From the NCBI RefSeq assembly GCF_018614585.1, contig NZ_JAGGOI010000032.1, positions 186,001 through 250,000 on the forward strand: a stretch of DNA of 64,000 bases, in the 5' to 3' direction. The notes beneath the pieces are model-generated. The model worked only from the letters and a program-made list of their open reading frames with translations. It was not told where the DNA came from and made no database searches. This document shows, one piece after another, positions 8,357 through 16,428 of the stretch (the stretch's first letter is position 1; each line of letters begins with the position of its first letter). A program made the translations under genes and the position numbers. The stretch is from Streptomyces sp. ISL-1. GTDB taxonomy: Bacteria > Actinomycetota > Actinomycetes > Streptomycetales > Streptomycetaceae.

Positions 8357-8690
8357 CTGCTCCCCGCGTCCGCGGGGTTGGTCCCGAGAGTGCCATGGCC
8401 GGAATTTGGGCGAGACCCTGCTCCCCGCGTCCGCGGGGTTGGTCCCAAGCGCCTGGACATGAAGAAGGCGAAAGCCCACTGCTCCCCGCGTCCGCGGGGA
8501 TGGTCCCTCGGCGCCCGCGGCGAGGTAGGCGGCCGCAGCCTGCTCCCCGCGCCCGCGGGGATGGTCCCTGCTGCCAGTCGTCCAGGACCAGCCCGGCCGA
8601 CTGCTCCCCGCGCCCGCGGGGATGGTCCCTCGCGCCGGTCCCGCGCCGCAGCACCGTCGGTCTGCTCCCCGCGCCCGCGGGGAAGGTCCC
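8357..8690 (+). CRISPR. Type I-E CRISPR array 1: 6 repeats, 5 spacers of 32 bases
   Basis: Repeats of 29 bases start at 8357, 8418, 8479, 8540, 8601 and 8662, a strict 61-base period. Each begins CTGCTCCCC, contains the hairpin CCCCGCG-(C/T)C-CGCGGGG and ends in GGTCCC. Repeats 1 and 2 carry CGTCCG and GGTTGG, repeat 3 carries only CGTCCG, repeats 4 and 5 are canonical (CGCCCG, GGATGG), and repeat 6 has GGAAGG as expected of a degenerate terminal repeat. The orientation follows from the cas2/leader side. The sequence immediately after repeat 6 belongs to an antisense Cas3'' relic. Confidence 0.97.
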
Positions 8691-8956
8691 TGCCACGGCA
8701 TCACCCGGCGGGCGGCCAGGTGTACCCCCGCGGCCTTGTGGTCGATGCCTACGCGTCCGCCCGTCAACTTGGCACGGCACAGGCCCTGCTGCCACGCGCA
8801 GTACCCCTTACCCACGTCATGGATCAGACCGAGGTACCCGGCTAGCTCGCCGGCCCCGAACACGTCGGCAAAGTTGCGCGCGAGCGCGGCCGTATCTCGC
8901 AGATGATCAGCCAGTGCATGGCGGCGGCCCCGTCGATTGGCGCTATAGACAAACAT
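8691..8956 (-). pseudogene. Fragment of a Cas3''-type HD nuclease domain
   Basis: Reading the minus strand from an ATG at 8956 gives MFVYSANRRGRRHALADHLR, then ELAGYLGLIHDVGKGY and GIDHKAAGVHLAAR. The YSAN-H-LADHL, HDVGK and DHKAAG motifs are those of Cas3'' HD nuclease domains. The style (YSANRRGRRH) looks closer to I-G/I-U or stand-alone Cas3'' than to I-E Cas3, but this is a weak judgement. After about 88 codons the frame runs straight into repeat 6 of array 1, where it translates only palindromic repeat sequence. The gene therefore lost its remainder at the array boundary. Nothing suggests that the fragment is functional. Confidence 0.72.
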
Positions 8957-9021
8957 GCGGAGAACAAGCTGCACCGGCGCCTGGCCGCCCCCATCGGAGA
9001 GGTGACGGCCAGTGCCTGTGG

Positions 9022-9374
9022 TTACAGCGTGGATGCCCCACCCTCGCGATGCGCGAGCGACGCCAGCTCGTGAATCAGGCGTTCCAGCGCTGCCATGTAG
9101 TGCCTGTAATCCTTGAGGAGATCGGTGTCTTCCTGGCTCTGGGGGCGGATGTCCTCAAGGCTGCGGGCGAGGTTCTCCACAGCCAGGACGAGGGATTCGA
9201 GATCCGTACGTCGAGAGTCCCCTCTCCGACCCGTATCGCATAGCCGGCGATATGTCCGTCGAGAGTCAGGAGGTGGGAGTTCCAGTCGCGGAGCTCTTCC
9301 GTCCGAGGGTAGTCGGGGTAGCGCAGCGACCTGAAAGCCTCGAGCGCCTCGTGGAAATCTGATTTCCTAGTCAT
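9022..9374 (-). pseudogene. Hypothetical protein with an apparent frameshift
   Basis: From the ATG at 9374 the frame gives sensible protein, TRKSDFHEALEAFRSLRYPD then DGHIAGYAIRVGEG, to about 9225. The next frame then carries a clean amphipathic helix region (DLESLVLAVENLARSLEDIR, then DLLKDYRHYMAALERLIHEL) ending at a stop at 9022. The unshifted continuation (NPSSWLWRTSPAALRTS) looks non-coding. Joined, the product is ~117 residues. No family was recognised. It lies 40 bases after the small ORF at 9415-9561 on the same strand and may be co-transcribed with it. Confidence 0.6.
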
Positions 9375-9414
9375 ACCAGGTGACTATCTCCCTTGATATA
9401 GATGCCTTCTCCAC

Positions 9415-9561
9415 TCACAGGTCGCCCCTTATCTGCCAGCCCTCGGCGCCGCCCCTTAGCTTCCACGGGATGCGGTCTTCCGGCTTCGTCTCATTCCATA
9501 AGGCCAGCGCTTCCTTCGTGTACTCGGTAAGACTCCTGCCCTTGTCTATGACATCTTGCAC
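9415..9561 (-). CDS. Small hypothetical protein (48 residues)
   Basis: The minus strand reads from a GTG at 9561: VQDVIDKGRSLTEYTKEALA, followed by LWNETKPEDRIPWKLRGG and ending RGDL. The composition (balanced charge, W and Y residues) is unlike an artefact of GC-rich shadow frames, and the region is less GC-rich than most of the window. The start is uncertain because no good ribosome site is visible; an in-frame stop lies about 42 bases upstream. It could be a small intact gene or the C-terminal relic of a larger one. Confidence 0.45.
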   Translation of the reverse strand: MQDVIDKGRSLTEYTKEALALWNETKPEDRIPWKLRGGAEGWQIRGDL

Positions 9562-9746
9562 TGTTCTCTGAGCTGTCGAGTTTCGATCCGCAGATCTTGA
9601 GAATTATTCAATCCTCTTTCTCTACAAGGCTAGAGAAGACCGTCGGATACACCCCTGCGCGCCTGCGGAGATATGAGGCCAGGGGCTCAATATTGCGAAT
9701 ATACGGGAGAACAGATGGACCGGGACAACGACCTGCCATAACGACT
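9562..9746. other. Intergenic stretch of low GC, no gene recognised
   Basis: The segment between the small ORF and the hairpin at 9747 is the least GC-rich part of this neighbourhood. Short frames on the plus strand lack ribosome sites. It probably contains the promoter of the minus-strand gene at 9415-9561. Confidence 0.4.
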
Positions 9747-9791
9747 GGTAGGGCCCTGCCTGAGTCGAATAGACTCAGGCAGGGCCCTACC
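9747..9791. terminator. Strong bidirectional hairpin terminator
   Basis: A perfect 20-base-pair stem: GGTAGGGCCCTGCCTGAGTC, a five-base loop GAATA, then the exact complement ending GGGCCCTACC. On the plus strand it is followed by CTCTTTTC. It sits 40 bases past the stop of the candidate immunity gene (minus strand) and would end the toxin-immunity transcript. Confidence 0.9.
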
Positions 9792-9831
9792 CTCTTTTCA
9801 ACGCTGATTCAGCGTGGTGTTTCGTGATCCG

Positions 9832-10221
9832 TCAATGACGATCGAGGCTTGGGAACAGTTCCCTGTCCTCCCAGTCGGGGGAGAATGCTTCCAGCATTCT
9901 CTCGAAGTGGCGAGTGAGCCGGATGTCCCTGTTCGCTAGGCAGTCGAGATAACGCTTCTCGACTTCGTCCCTCATCCAGGCCCACTGAAATCTGTCAGCG
10001 AAATACTGGACAATCTCTGCAGCCCCGGAAAACTCCTGGTGGGAATCGAGGACGTACAAGATCGCCTGCCTTATTTCGTCTGACTCCTGAAGCGGCTCCA
10101 CACGATTGGCGAGCTCGTCCAGTACCGGATCTGCTGCGAGCGTGGAGAGTGTCTGATCGAGAGTCGTGGATACCTCACGGAATCCATTGATGAGTAGCGC
10201 GTAGACCTCAGATTCTGACAT
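9832..10221 (-). CDS. Candidate immunity protein for the upstream toxin-like protein
   Basis: 129 residues from an ATG at 10221, with GGGAGAG about 10 bases upstream; the open frame extends back to 10266. It is acidic and helical (VYALLINGFREVSTTLDQTL, QAILYVLDSHQEFSGAAEIV, DEVEKRYLDCLANRDIRLTR), with two tryptophans in FQWAWMRDEVE. No named family was recognised. A small acidic protein placed 48 bases downstream of a large secreted multi-repeat protein with a distinct C-terminal domain is the classical immunity arrangement, so the role is inferred from position. The hairpin at 9747-9791 closes the operon. Confidence 0.6.
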   Translation of the reverse strand: MSESEVYALLINGFREVSTTLDQTLSTLAADPVLDELANRVEPLQESDEIRQAILYVLDSHQEFSGAAEIVQYFADRFQWAWMRDEVEKRYLDCLANRDIRLTRHFERMLEAFSPDWEDRELFPSLDRH

Positions 10222-10269
10222 TTCCACTCTCCCTTCTCCGCCAGGCGGTTCGATTATTGACTGCACGCC

Positions 10270-13200
10270 CTACCATCGCTCCTTGTACGACTTCTCACCC
10301 ACTTCGAACCCGGCGTCCCGGAATGCCTTCTCGGCGGCTGCCCGAGCCTCCGCCCCCGTCGGCCGGTAGTGGCCCGACTTGTTGTCGATGCTCTTGATCT
10401 TCCCCTGCCACAGCTTGAGCTCGCCGCCAACAATGATCTTTCCTCCCTGTGCAAGATCAAGGTGCCCGTAAATACTGCCCAGCCTGGTGACGCGGAGCTC
10501 ACCGTCCGGCAGGACCACGTAGACGAACTTTCCGGTTGCCTCGAGCAACTCATCCATCTTCGTGAGGGGCACCTTGTTTAGGGGTATGGGGACGTCGTCC
10601 GGTTCGAGGTTGTCCCACAGTTTGCACTCACCGGATGAGGCAGCCAAGGTCACCGATGCTCGAGCGCCCTGAGAGCCAGCTGATCGCAGGCCCGCACTCA
10701 GCTTCTTCGTGCAGGGCCCCTTCACACCCTTCACCTTGAATTTCAGGGCTGCCGCCGCGAGGCCCTCAAGGCACGATCCATCTGGTTTGGTGAGGCATTT
10801 CTCAATCTGATCCGCGCCGATGTACCAGGCGATCAGGCGGTCGAGATACGTGCTGGTGATGCAGCCCATGCCGCCGGCGCCTTCAGATCCGCAGACCAGA
10901 ATCGTCTCACCTGGCTTCAGCTCCCCGTCCTTGAACAGATCCGTGCGGTACTTGACCAGCCGCTTCTCAAGCGCCGTGCGCAACTCCTGGTCCGTGATCG
11001 GCTTGCTGGATTCCTGGAGCTCCTTCTTCACCTGGGCTTTCAGTTCCGCGACCAGTATCTTTGCTGCGACCTCCAGGGCCTCGGTCGCAGCTGTGGCCGC
11101 CTCTGCGGCGTCCTTGCCTGCTGCCTTCGCCGACATACTTGCCTCGTTTGCAGACATGTTCGCCTGCGAGGCATACCGTGCGGCAACGCCCACGGAGTGC
11201 TGGGCTTGTTCCGCGGAGCGGGCGGCTGACTGGGCGTCTTGCTGGGCCGAAACGGCCGCGTTTCTGGCCGTCTTCGCGGACTCTGCGGCGCGGTCGGCGG
11301 ACGCGGCCGCCTGATCTGCTGAGGTATCGGCTTTCTGGGCGTAGTCCTTCGCCTGATCGGCAGAAGTCTTGGCCTTGTCTGCCCACTTGAGAGCTTCGGC
11401 GGCGTCCGCGCGGGCTTGCGCCGCGACCTTCTGGGCTTCGGCAGCGTCCTTCTGTGCGAGCGCCGCCGACTTGTACGCGGCATTCAGCAAGGTGTTGACC
11501 TCGGCGGTATGCGCCGCGGTGTTGGCATCACGCTGCCGGGCCTTGTACAGACCGATCTTCAGGAAGGCGCGCAGTCCGGACGGCGGACCCGACAACACGG
11601 CCTGCCCTGCAGCCTTGACCTCGGGACCGCCGGCGCTGAGGGCCTGATTGACCGCTACGCGGTCGTCATCCTCGCGGGCCTTGTACTGACCGGTCTCCAG
11701 GAACTGCGCCAAGTCGACCGCGGTACCGTCGAGAGCCTGGCTAGCGGCGGCCTTCACACCCGTGCCGCCTGCGGCCGAGATCTGGGCCACAGTGACCCGG
11801 TCGTCATCCTCTTTGCCCGGGTAGGCGCGGGTGCGCAGGAACTCCCGCACTTGGTCGATCGGCTTGTCCAGAACATCCAGGGCAGCCTGCTGCTGTGCGG
11901 GGATCTTGGTGGTCGCGGCGATATGCGCCACGCTGGCGCGGTCGTCCTGTTCCAGAGCCACCGTCAGCCTGGTGCGCACAAACCCGGCCACGTCCGCGTC
12001 GCTGCCTGCCAAGGCCTGCTCGGCCGCATCTGGCACCCAGGTCCCACCGCTGTTGAGCATGTTCACTGCGGCCTGGCGCCCCTTGGCCGCCGTGACCGTT
12101 GGGTCGGATGCCGCTGCGGCTTCCTTCAGCAGTTCCAGAGTCTGCGAGTTGAGCTTCTGGAGGCGGCCTACCTCCCACTGGGCGGCGACTTTGCGAGCCT
12201 CGTGGGCGCGGAGGGCCTCTTCGGCCGCCAGAACCGCCTCGTCCTGCTGCTGAGCCAGACGCTCGGCGTCTGCCTTCTGGGCCAGCTTCACCACACCTTC
12301 GGCCTGCTTGGCCGCCAACAGCGCGTTGTTGGCGGACGTGGTGGCCGCATTCGCGGCAGCGGTGGCCGCCGCGGCGGCGTCCACCGCCTTGCCCGCTTCA
12401 TCGGCGGCCTTGTCGGCTGCCGTTGCCGCGGCCTCAGCGTGTACGGCGGCATCATTGGCCGCCAGGCGCGACTGCTTGGCGGCTGCGGCGGCCTCGTTGG
12501 CGTTGGTCTGCGTAGCGGCGGCCGCCCTTGTTGCCTGGTCGGCTAGCAATTTGGCCCGCGCTGCTGCTCGCTGAGCTTCGTCACCCTTGGCACCCGCCTC
12601 GCCGGCCCATCGGCCGGCATCGGCTGCTGCGGCTGCTGCGGCAGCGGCGTTGACGCCCGCGTTTGCTGCGGCTCCGGCTGCCTTCGCGGCCTCACCGGAG
12701 GCGATTTCAGCCAGGCCAGCGGCGGCAGCCGCCTTCTTTGCTCCCTTGGCTGCGTCGCGTGCCTTCTGCGCGGCCTTCCGAGCTTCGGAGGCCTTCGATG
12801 CATCGCCAGCTGCCGCGGCGGCGGCATACCTGGCTGAGGATGCTGCGTTCCCCGCCTTGCTGGCGGCATAAGCCGCCTGCGCCGCGGCAGTGGCGGCCAC
12901 CCGTGCCGCCGCGTTTGCCCCTGCGGCCGCAGCCACGGCCGTGCGGGCGGACTGGGCTGCCCGATCGGCGGCGGCCGCCGCCCGGGATGCTGCCGCCGCT
13001 GCCTTGCCAGCCGACGCCTGGGACTTCTTCGCCTCCTCGGCGGCGAGCAGTGCCGCCTCCTTGGCTGCCTTCGTGGCCTTCTCCGCCTTGGCCCCCTCTT
13101 CCTTGGCGGTCACGGTCAGTTCCGTCGCCCGCTTTTGGGCGACGTCAGCGAGTCCGGCGAGCTCAGCAACGGTGAGCGTCTCCTGGTCGCGCGCCGCCGC

Positions 13201-13860
13201 AATCGGCCAGCCGTGGTCCAGAAACTCCTGGATGTCCTCGGCCGTTCCGTCGAGGGCCTGTCCCGCGAGCTTCTTCACGTTCGGGCCGGTTGAACTCATC
13301 AGTTGCGAGACGAGAACCCGGTTGTCATCGTTCCGTTCCCGGTACTGGCCCTCGTTGAGGAACGTGCTCCAGTCGTCGGCGGAGCCGTCCAGCGCCTTAC
13401 CGGCCGCCTCTTTCACTCCCGGACCACCAGTGGCCATGACCTGCGCCACCCTGACCCGCAGATCCTCGTCGTAAGCCGGGACGAACTCATTGTTCAAGAA
13501 GCCGTGCAACTGCTCAACGTTGCCGCTCAAGGCAGTGTTGGCCGCCTCGCGGACGCCCGGACCACTAGTGGCCATAATCTGGGCGATCTGCACCCGAAGA
13601 TCGTCCACCTCAAGAAGCGGCAGGTCCTCGGCCATGAACGTCTGAATTTCCTGGTCCGACCCTGCCAGAGCCGCCTTAGCTGCCTCGCGGACCCCTGGGC
13701 CGCCGTACTTCCAGGCTTCCAGCACCTCGGATCTGTAGTAGACCCACGTCTCTTCGTCGGCCGCGGCAGGACGGGGATCGATACCCAGTAGCATCACCAG
13801 GGCTATCAGCGTTGCCACGATGCCGCGCCATCCCGGCGCGGCTCGCAATCTGGCATTCAA
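10270..13860 (-). CDS. Large secreted alanine-rich protein with ALF-type repeats and a C-terminal toxin-like domain
   Basis: 1196 residues from a TTG at 13860, chosen because AAGGAG precedes it by eight bases; the frame is open to an ATG at 13956 without a ribosome site. An N-terminal signal sequence (IVATLIALVMLLGIDPRPAAADEE) is followed by ~35-residue repeats of the form GGPGVREAAKAALAGSDQEI / DDDRVTVAQISAAGGTGVKA, typical of ALF repeats, in two blocks (~residues 45-230 and ~620-790). Each block is followed by a long Ala/Lys/Glu coiled coil. The last ~250 residues change character: a Cys-containing stretch (ETILVCGSEGAGGMGC) and a compact end domain with SIYGHLDLAQGGKI, KSIDNKSGHYRPTGAEARAA and AFRDAGFEVGEKSYKERW. 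The architecture is that of a polymorphic toxin; the toxin activity is not identifiable by eye. Confidence 0.75.
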   Translation of the reverse strand: MNARLRAAPGWRGIVATLIALVMLLGIDPRPAAADEETWVYYRSEVLEAWKYGGPGVREAAKAALAGSDQEIQTFMAEDLPLLEVDDLRVQIAQIMATSGPGVREAANTALSGNVEQLHGFLNNEFVPAYDEDLRVRVAQVMATGGPGVKEAAGKALDGSADDWSTFLNEGQYRERNDDNRVLVSQLMSSTGPNVKKLAGQALDGTAEDIQEFLDHGWPIAAARDQETLTVAELAGLADVAQKRATELTVTAKEEGAKAEKATKAAKEAALLAAEEAKKSQASAGKAAAAASRAAAAADRAAQSARTAVAAAAGANAAARVAATAAAQAAYAASKAGNAASSARYAAAAAAGDASKASEARKAAQKARDAAKGAKKAAAAAGLAEIASGEAAKAAGAAANAGVNAAAAAAAAADAGRWAGEAGAKGDEAQRAAARAKLLADQATRAAAATQTNANEAAAAAKQSRLAANDAAVHAEAAATAADKAADEAGKAVDAAAAATAAANAATTSANNALLAAKQAEGVVKLAQKADAERLAQQQDEAVLAAEEALRAHEARKVAAQWEVGRLQKLNSQTLELLKEAAAASDPTVTAAKGRQAAVNMLNSGGTWVPDAAEQALAGSDADVAGFVRTRLTVALEQDDRASVAHIAATTKIPAQQQAALDVLDKPIDQVREFLRTRAYPGKEDDDRVTVAQISAAGGTGVKAAASQALDGTAVDLAQFLETGQYKAREDDDRVAVNQALSAGGPEVKAAGQAVLSGPPSGLRAFLKIGLYKARQRDANTAAHTAEVNTLLNAAYKSAALAQKDAAEAQKVAAQARADAAEALKWADKAKTSADQAKDYAQKADTSADQAAASADRAAESAKTARNAAVSAQQDAQSAARSAEQAQHSVGVAARYASQANMSANEASMSAKAAGKDAAEAATAATEALEVAAKILVAELKAQVKKELQESSKPITDQELRTALEKRLVKYRTDLFKDGELKPGETILVCGSEGAGGMGCITSTYLDRLIAWYIGADQIEKCLTKPDGSCLEGLAAAALKFKVKGVKGPCTKKLSAGLRSAGSQGARASVTLAASSGECKLWDNLEPDDVPIPLNKVPLTKMDELLEATGKFVYVVLPDGELRVTRLGSIYGHLDLAQGGKIIVGGELKLWQGKIKSIDNKSGHYRPTGAEARAAAEKAFRDAGFEVGEKSYKERW

Positions 13861-14160
13861 TGCAATTGCTCCTTGTTCGATTGGCAGTCGGTGGAGCTTG
13901 CTCAACTTTCCTGCTTCCGCAGGAGTGAGTTCGGAAATTTCGTTTTGTATCCGCATGACGTGGCCAGCCGCTTTGCCTGCCTCAATCGCGCGTTAGGTGG
14001 TCTTTCCGCTGCTCGTGAGAATGGTCGGCAACAGGGCAGGTAGGAATTTCACTCAGGCAGTTGGCTGACGGTGCACGCCGCGGTGTCCGGCAGATGCTGA
14101 CTGCGGTAGCGGAGCACCGACTGCTGGTTCGTCGCGATCGTGATCAGGCGCCCTGGGACA
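13861..14160. other. Intergenic stretch upstream of the toxin-like gene
   Basis: The segment holds the presumed promoter and leader of the minus-strand gene starting at 13860. The in-frame extension up to 13956 has no ribosome site and is probably untranslated. No further gene is visible. Confidence 0.4.
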
Positions 14161-14189
14161 CAGGACCACCGGCATGTCCGGTGGTCCTG
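14161..14189 (-). terminator. Hairpin downstream of the FG-GAP protein gene
   Basis: A perfect 12-base-pair stem, CAGGACCACCGG with its complement, around a CATGT loop, ~60 bases past the stop of the minus-strand gene 14251-15807. It has no U-tract, which is common for Streptomyces terminators. Confidence 0.75.
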
Positions 14190-14250
14190 GAGGTACCTCT
14201 CGCTGCCGCACGTTCTGGGGTGCGACAGCGAGGGATAGCTGTGTGTCAGG

Positions 14251-15807
14251 TCAAGACGTGGTGGACACGGTGGGCCACATGGTCTTGCCGAGGGCGAGGT
14301 TCCCGGAGCCGTCACCGGCGTACCAGAAGAAGTTGTTGCTCGTTGTCTGGCGTCCGATGAGGTCGGACTTGCCGTCGCCGTTCACATCGCCGACGTGCAC
14401 GGCCTTCATTCCGGCCCAGGACTTGTCGGGCCACAGGGAGCTGGCCGCGTCGAGGGTCCCCTTGGCGTTGCCCTTGTAGAGGTGGAGGTTGCCGTCGGTG
14501 GCGAGTGCGACGATGTCGTCCCAGCCGTCCTGGTTGAAGTCGCCACCGGCGACGACCTTCTTGGTCCAGGTCTTGTCGGGCCACAGCTGACGCGTGGTGC
14601 TGGTCAGGACCCCGTCGGGGCGGCTGGTGTACGCGAGCAGCCCCCCGTCTGCGGCCTGGACCGCCAGGGCGTCGCGGCCCGAGGTGTCCGACTTGAAGCG
14701 GGTGACGGGCAGGTCGCCGGTCCAGCTGTTGTCGTGCCACATCTTGCGGCTCTCGCCCAGGGTTCCGGTGTTGCTCGTGCCCGGGTAGAGCAGGAGGGCC
14801 TTGGCTCCGGTGATGGCTGCGATGTCGGCCTTGCCGTCGCCGTTGAAGTCACCACCGATGATCTTCTTGACCGTCTTCCAGCCGTTGTCCTTCCACAGGT
14901 TGCGGCCGTACTCGAGGGTCCCGTCCGGGCCTGCGTAGAAGGCGTGCAGGCTGCCGTCGGTGAGGACCGCAGCGATGTCGGTGCGGCCGTCGCCGTTGAA
15001 GTCGGCAGACGTCATCACGTCGGTGACGGTGGGGAGTTCGTTGGTCAGCCGGGTCTTCTGGATCCAGCTGTTCACGTCGTCGAGGCGGGTGGCAACGGCC
15101 CCGGTGCGGGTCTCGCTCTCGCCAAAGCAACCGCCCTGCCAAGAGCGGCTGTTGACGGCGACCAGCTCCGCCTTGCCGCCCTTCTCTCGGAAGGTGGGGC
15201 CGCCGGTGTCGCCCTTGCAGATCGCGTCGGTGGCGGACTTGCCGTCGATGTCCAGCGAGGTACTGGCGACGGTGGTCACCGTGAAGGCAGCGGTGTGGAG
15301 GTTGTTGGGCAGCCACGCCTCCTTGGTCCGTCCGTAGCCGGCCACCCTCAACTCCTCACCTGGAGCAGGTGCGGTGGTGGCCAGCGCGACCGGGTTGACG
15401 CCGGTGACGGGGCTTGCGAGGCGCGCCATGACCAGATCGCGGCCCTCGCGCGGGACGAGCTCCACGACCTCACTCACCACACCGCCCGTGCCTGACAGGT
15501 CGGCACGCCCCACGGTGGCGACGGTCTTCAGCTTCGGCCTCCCCGCACCAACCGCACCCGGCTGGGCCGGGTCATCGGCGAAGCAGCTGCTCGCGGTAGC
15601 GACCCACTGCGGGGAGACGAGCGCACCGGAACAGGACCGCTTCTGGTCACCGTCCCCGATGTCGAGCTTCGCGGTGAACGCGTACGACGCATCCGAAGCT
15701 GGTGCACCGGCGACAGCCTGTGCGGAGGTACCGGTGAGCACACCGGCCGCAGCAACGACGGCTACGAGCACCGCTGTTGATGCTGCACGTGGACGTAATT
15801 CAGACAC
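14251..15807 (-). CDS. Secreted trypsin-fold protein with FG-GAP/VCBS repeats, catalytic residues lost
   Basis: 518 residues from the GTG at 15807 (AAGGA seven bases upstream). The signal sequence ASTAVLVAVVAAAGVLTGTS is followed by a chymotrypsin-like domain (~residues 40-260): CSGALVSPQWVATASSCF, the Asp strand EGRDLVMARL and the nucleophile loop CKGDTGGPTF. The expected His (TAAHC) is replaced (TASSC) and the Ser of GDSGGP is Thr, so proteolysis is unlikely. The C-terminal half has four FG-GAP calcium-binding repeats (DFNGDGRTDIAAV, DFNGDGKADIAAI, DFNQDGWDDIVAL, DVNGDGKSDLIG), a seven-bladed-propeller type module used for binding. A relic of a similar gene lies directly upstream. Confidence 0.85.
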   Translation of the reverse strand: MSELRPRAASTAVLVAVVAAAGVLTGTSAQAVAGAPASDASYAFTAKLDIGDGDQKRSCSGALVSPQWVATASSCFADDPAQPGAVGAGRPKLKTVATVGRADLSGTGGVVSEVVELVPREGRDLVMARLASPVTGVNPVALATTAPAPGEELRVAGYGRTKEAWLPNNLHTAAFTVTTVASTSLDIDGKSATDAICKGDTGGPTFREKGGKAELVAVNSRSWQGGCFGESETRTGAVATRLDDVNSWIQKTRLTNELPTVTDVMTSADFNGDGRTDIAAVLTDGSLHAFYAGPDGTLEYGRNLWKDNGWKTVKKIIGGDFNGDGKADIAAITGAKALLLYPGTSNTGTLGESRKMWHDNSWTGDLPVTRFKSDTSGRDALAVQAADGGLLAYTSRPDGVLTSTTRQLWPDKTWTKKVVAGGDFNQDGWDDIVALATDGNLHLYKGNAKGTLDAASSLWPDKSWAGMKAVHVGDVNGDGKSDLIGRQTTSNNFFWYAGDGSGNLALGKTMWPTVSTTS

Positions 15808-15899
15808 GATTGTTTTCCTTATGCATGAAGTTGACGGGGCGGTGGGACCTATCGCCTGTCGCAGCGCCGCACCAAAGGGCACATCAGGCTGGCTGTCAG

Positions 15900-16351
15900 T
15901 CGACCCAGGGGCCGGCCAGTTCGCCGGGGTGCTGGCCAAACCGAGCGGAGTGACGGTGGTGGCGGGCTGCGAGAGGCGGACCATGACCAGGTCGCGGTCG
16001 GCACGGGGGACAAGCTCGACGACCTCGGTGGTGTGCCCTCCGGTACCCGTCAGAGCGCCGCGGCCGATGGTGGCTATGGTCTTCTCCGCGGGCTTGCCTG
16101 GTGTGAGTTCGGCAAGCCCGCCGGTGAAGCAGGATGCAGGGGTCAGAACCCACCCGGAATCTACGAGGGCGCGGAGCAGGCACGGTAGGCGTCGCCCTCG
16201 CCGATCTCCAACCGTGCCGTGAACGTATAGGCATTGTTCGTGTCAGCGGCGCCGGTGACGGAGCGGATGCGGGCACGGCGGACAGCGCGAGGGGGACCGC
16301 GATGAAGGTCGAGGCCAGGGCGGAGAGGGGAGAGGGTCTGAAGGATTGCAT
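15900..16351 (-). pseudogene. Degenerate, truncated paralogue of the trypsin-fold gene
   Basis: Minus-strand reading from an ATG at 16351 gives a signal peptide (MQSFRPSPLSALASTFIAVP, then LALSAVPASA). The next frame carries NAYTFTARLEIGEGDAYRAC, then a third stretch gives TPASCFTGGLAELTPGKPAE, VVELVPRADRDLVMVRLSQP and TVTPLGLASTPA. These parallel the intact neighbour segment by segment (SYAFTAKLDIGDGDQKRSCS; ATASSCF; VVELVPREGRDLVMARLASP). Frame breaks and loss of everything after the Asp strand show a dead tandem duplicate. The tail runs into the leader of the intact gene. Confidence 0.75.
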
Positions 16352-16428
16352 GACCTTGGGTTTCCTTGGCACGAGGCTGCCCATCCGCTCAACAGAGCGA
16401 ACCTATGGACGCTGGGGCTGACCGGGTG

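Larger units (their letters stand above)
7908..8385 (+). repeat. Direct long repeat, copy 1: cas2, leader and first CRISPR repeat
   Basis: This block of ~478 bases recurs in the same orientation at 17514-17991 with a few percent divergence. Homology begins at ACCTGGTGA around the cas1-cas2 junction and continues to the first repeat; the spacers differ. Recombination between the copies would delete the ~9.6 kb between them. Confidence 0.85.

Noticed and set aside
9747..9791. The 20-base-pair hairpin as an attachment site or tRNA-like structure
   Set aside because: Short loop, no conserved anticodon-like features, and its position after the immunity gene fit a terminator.
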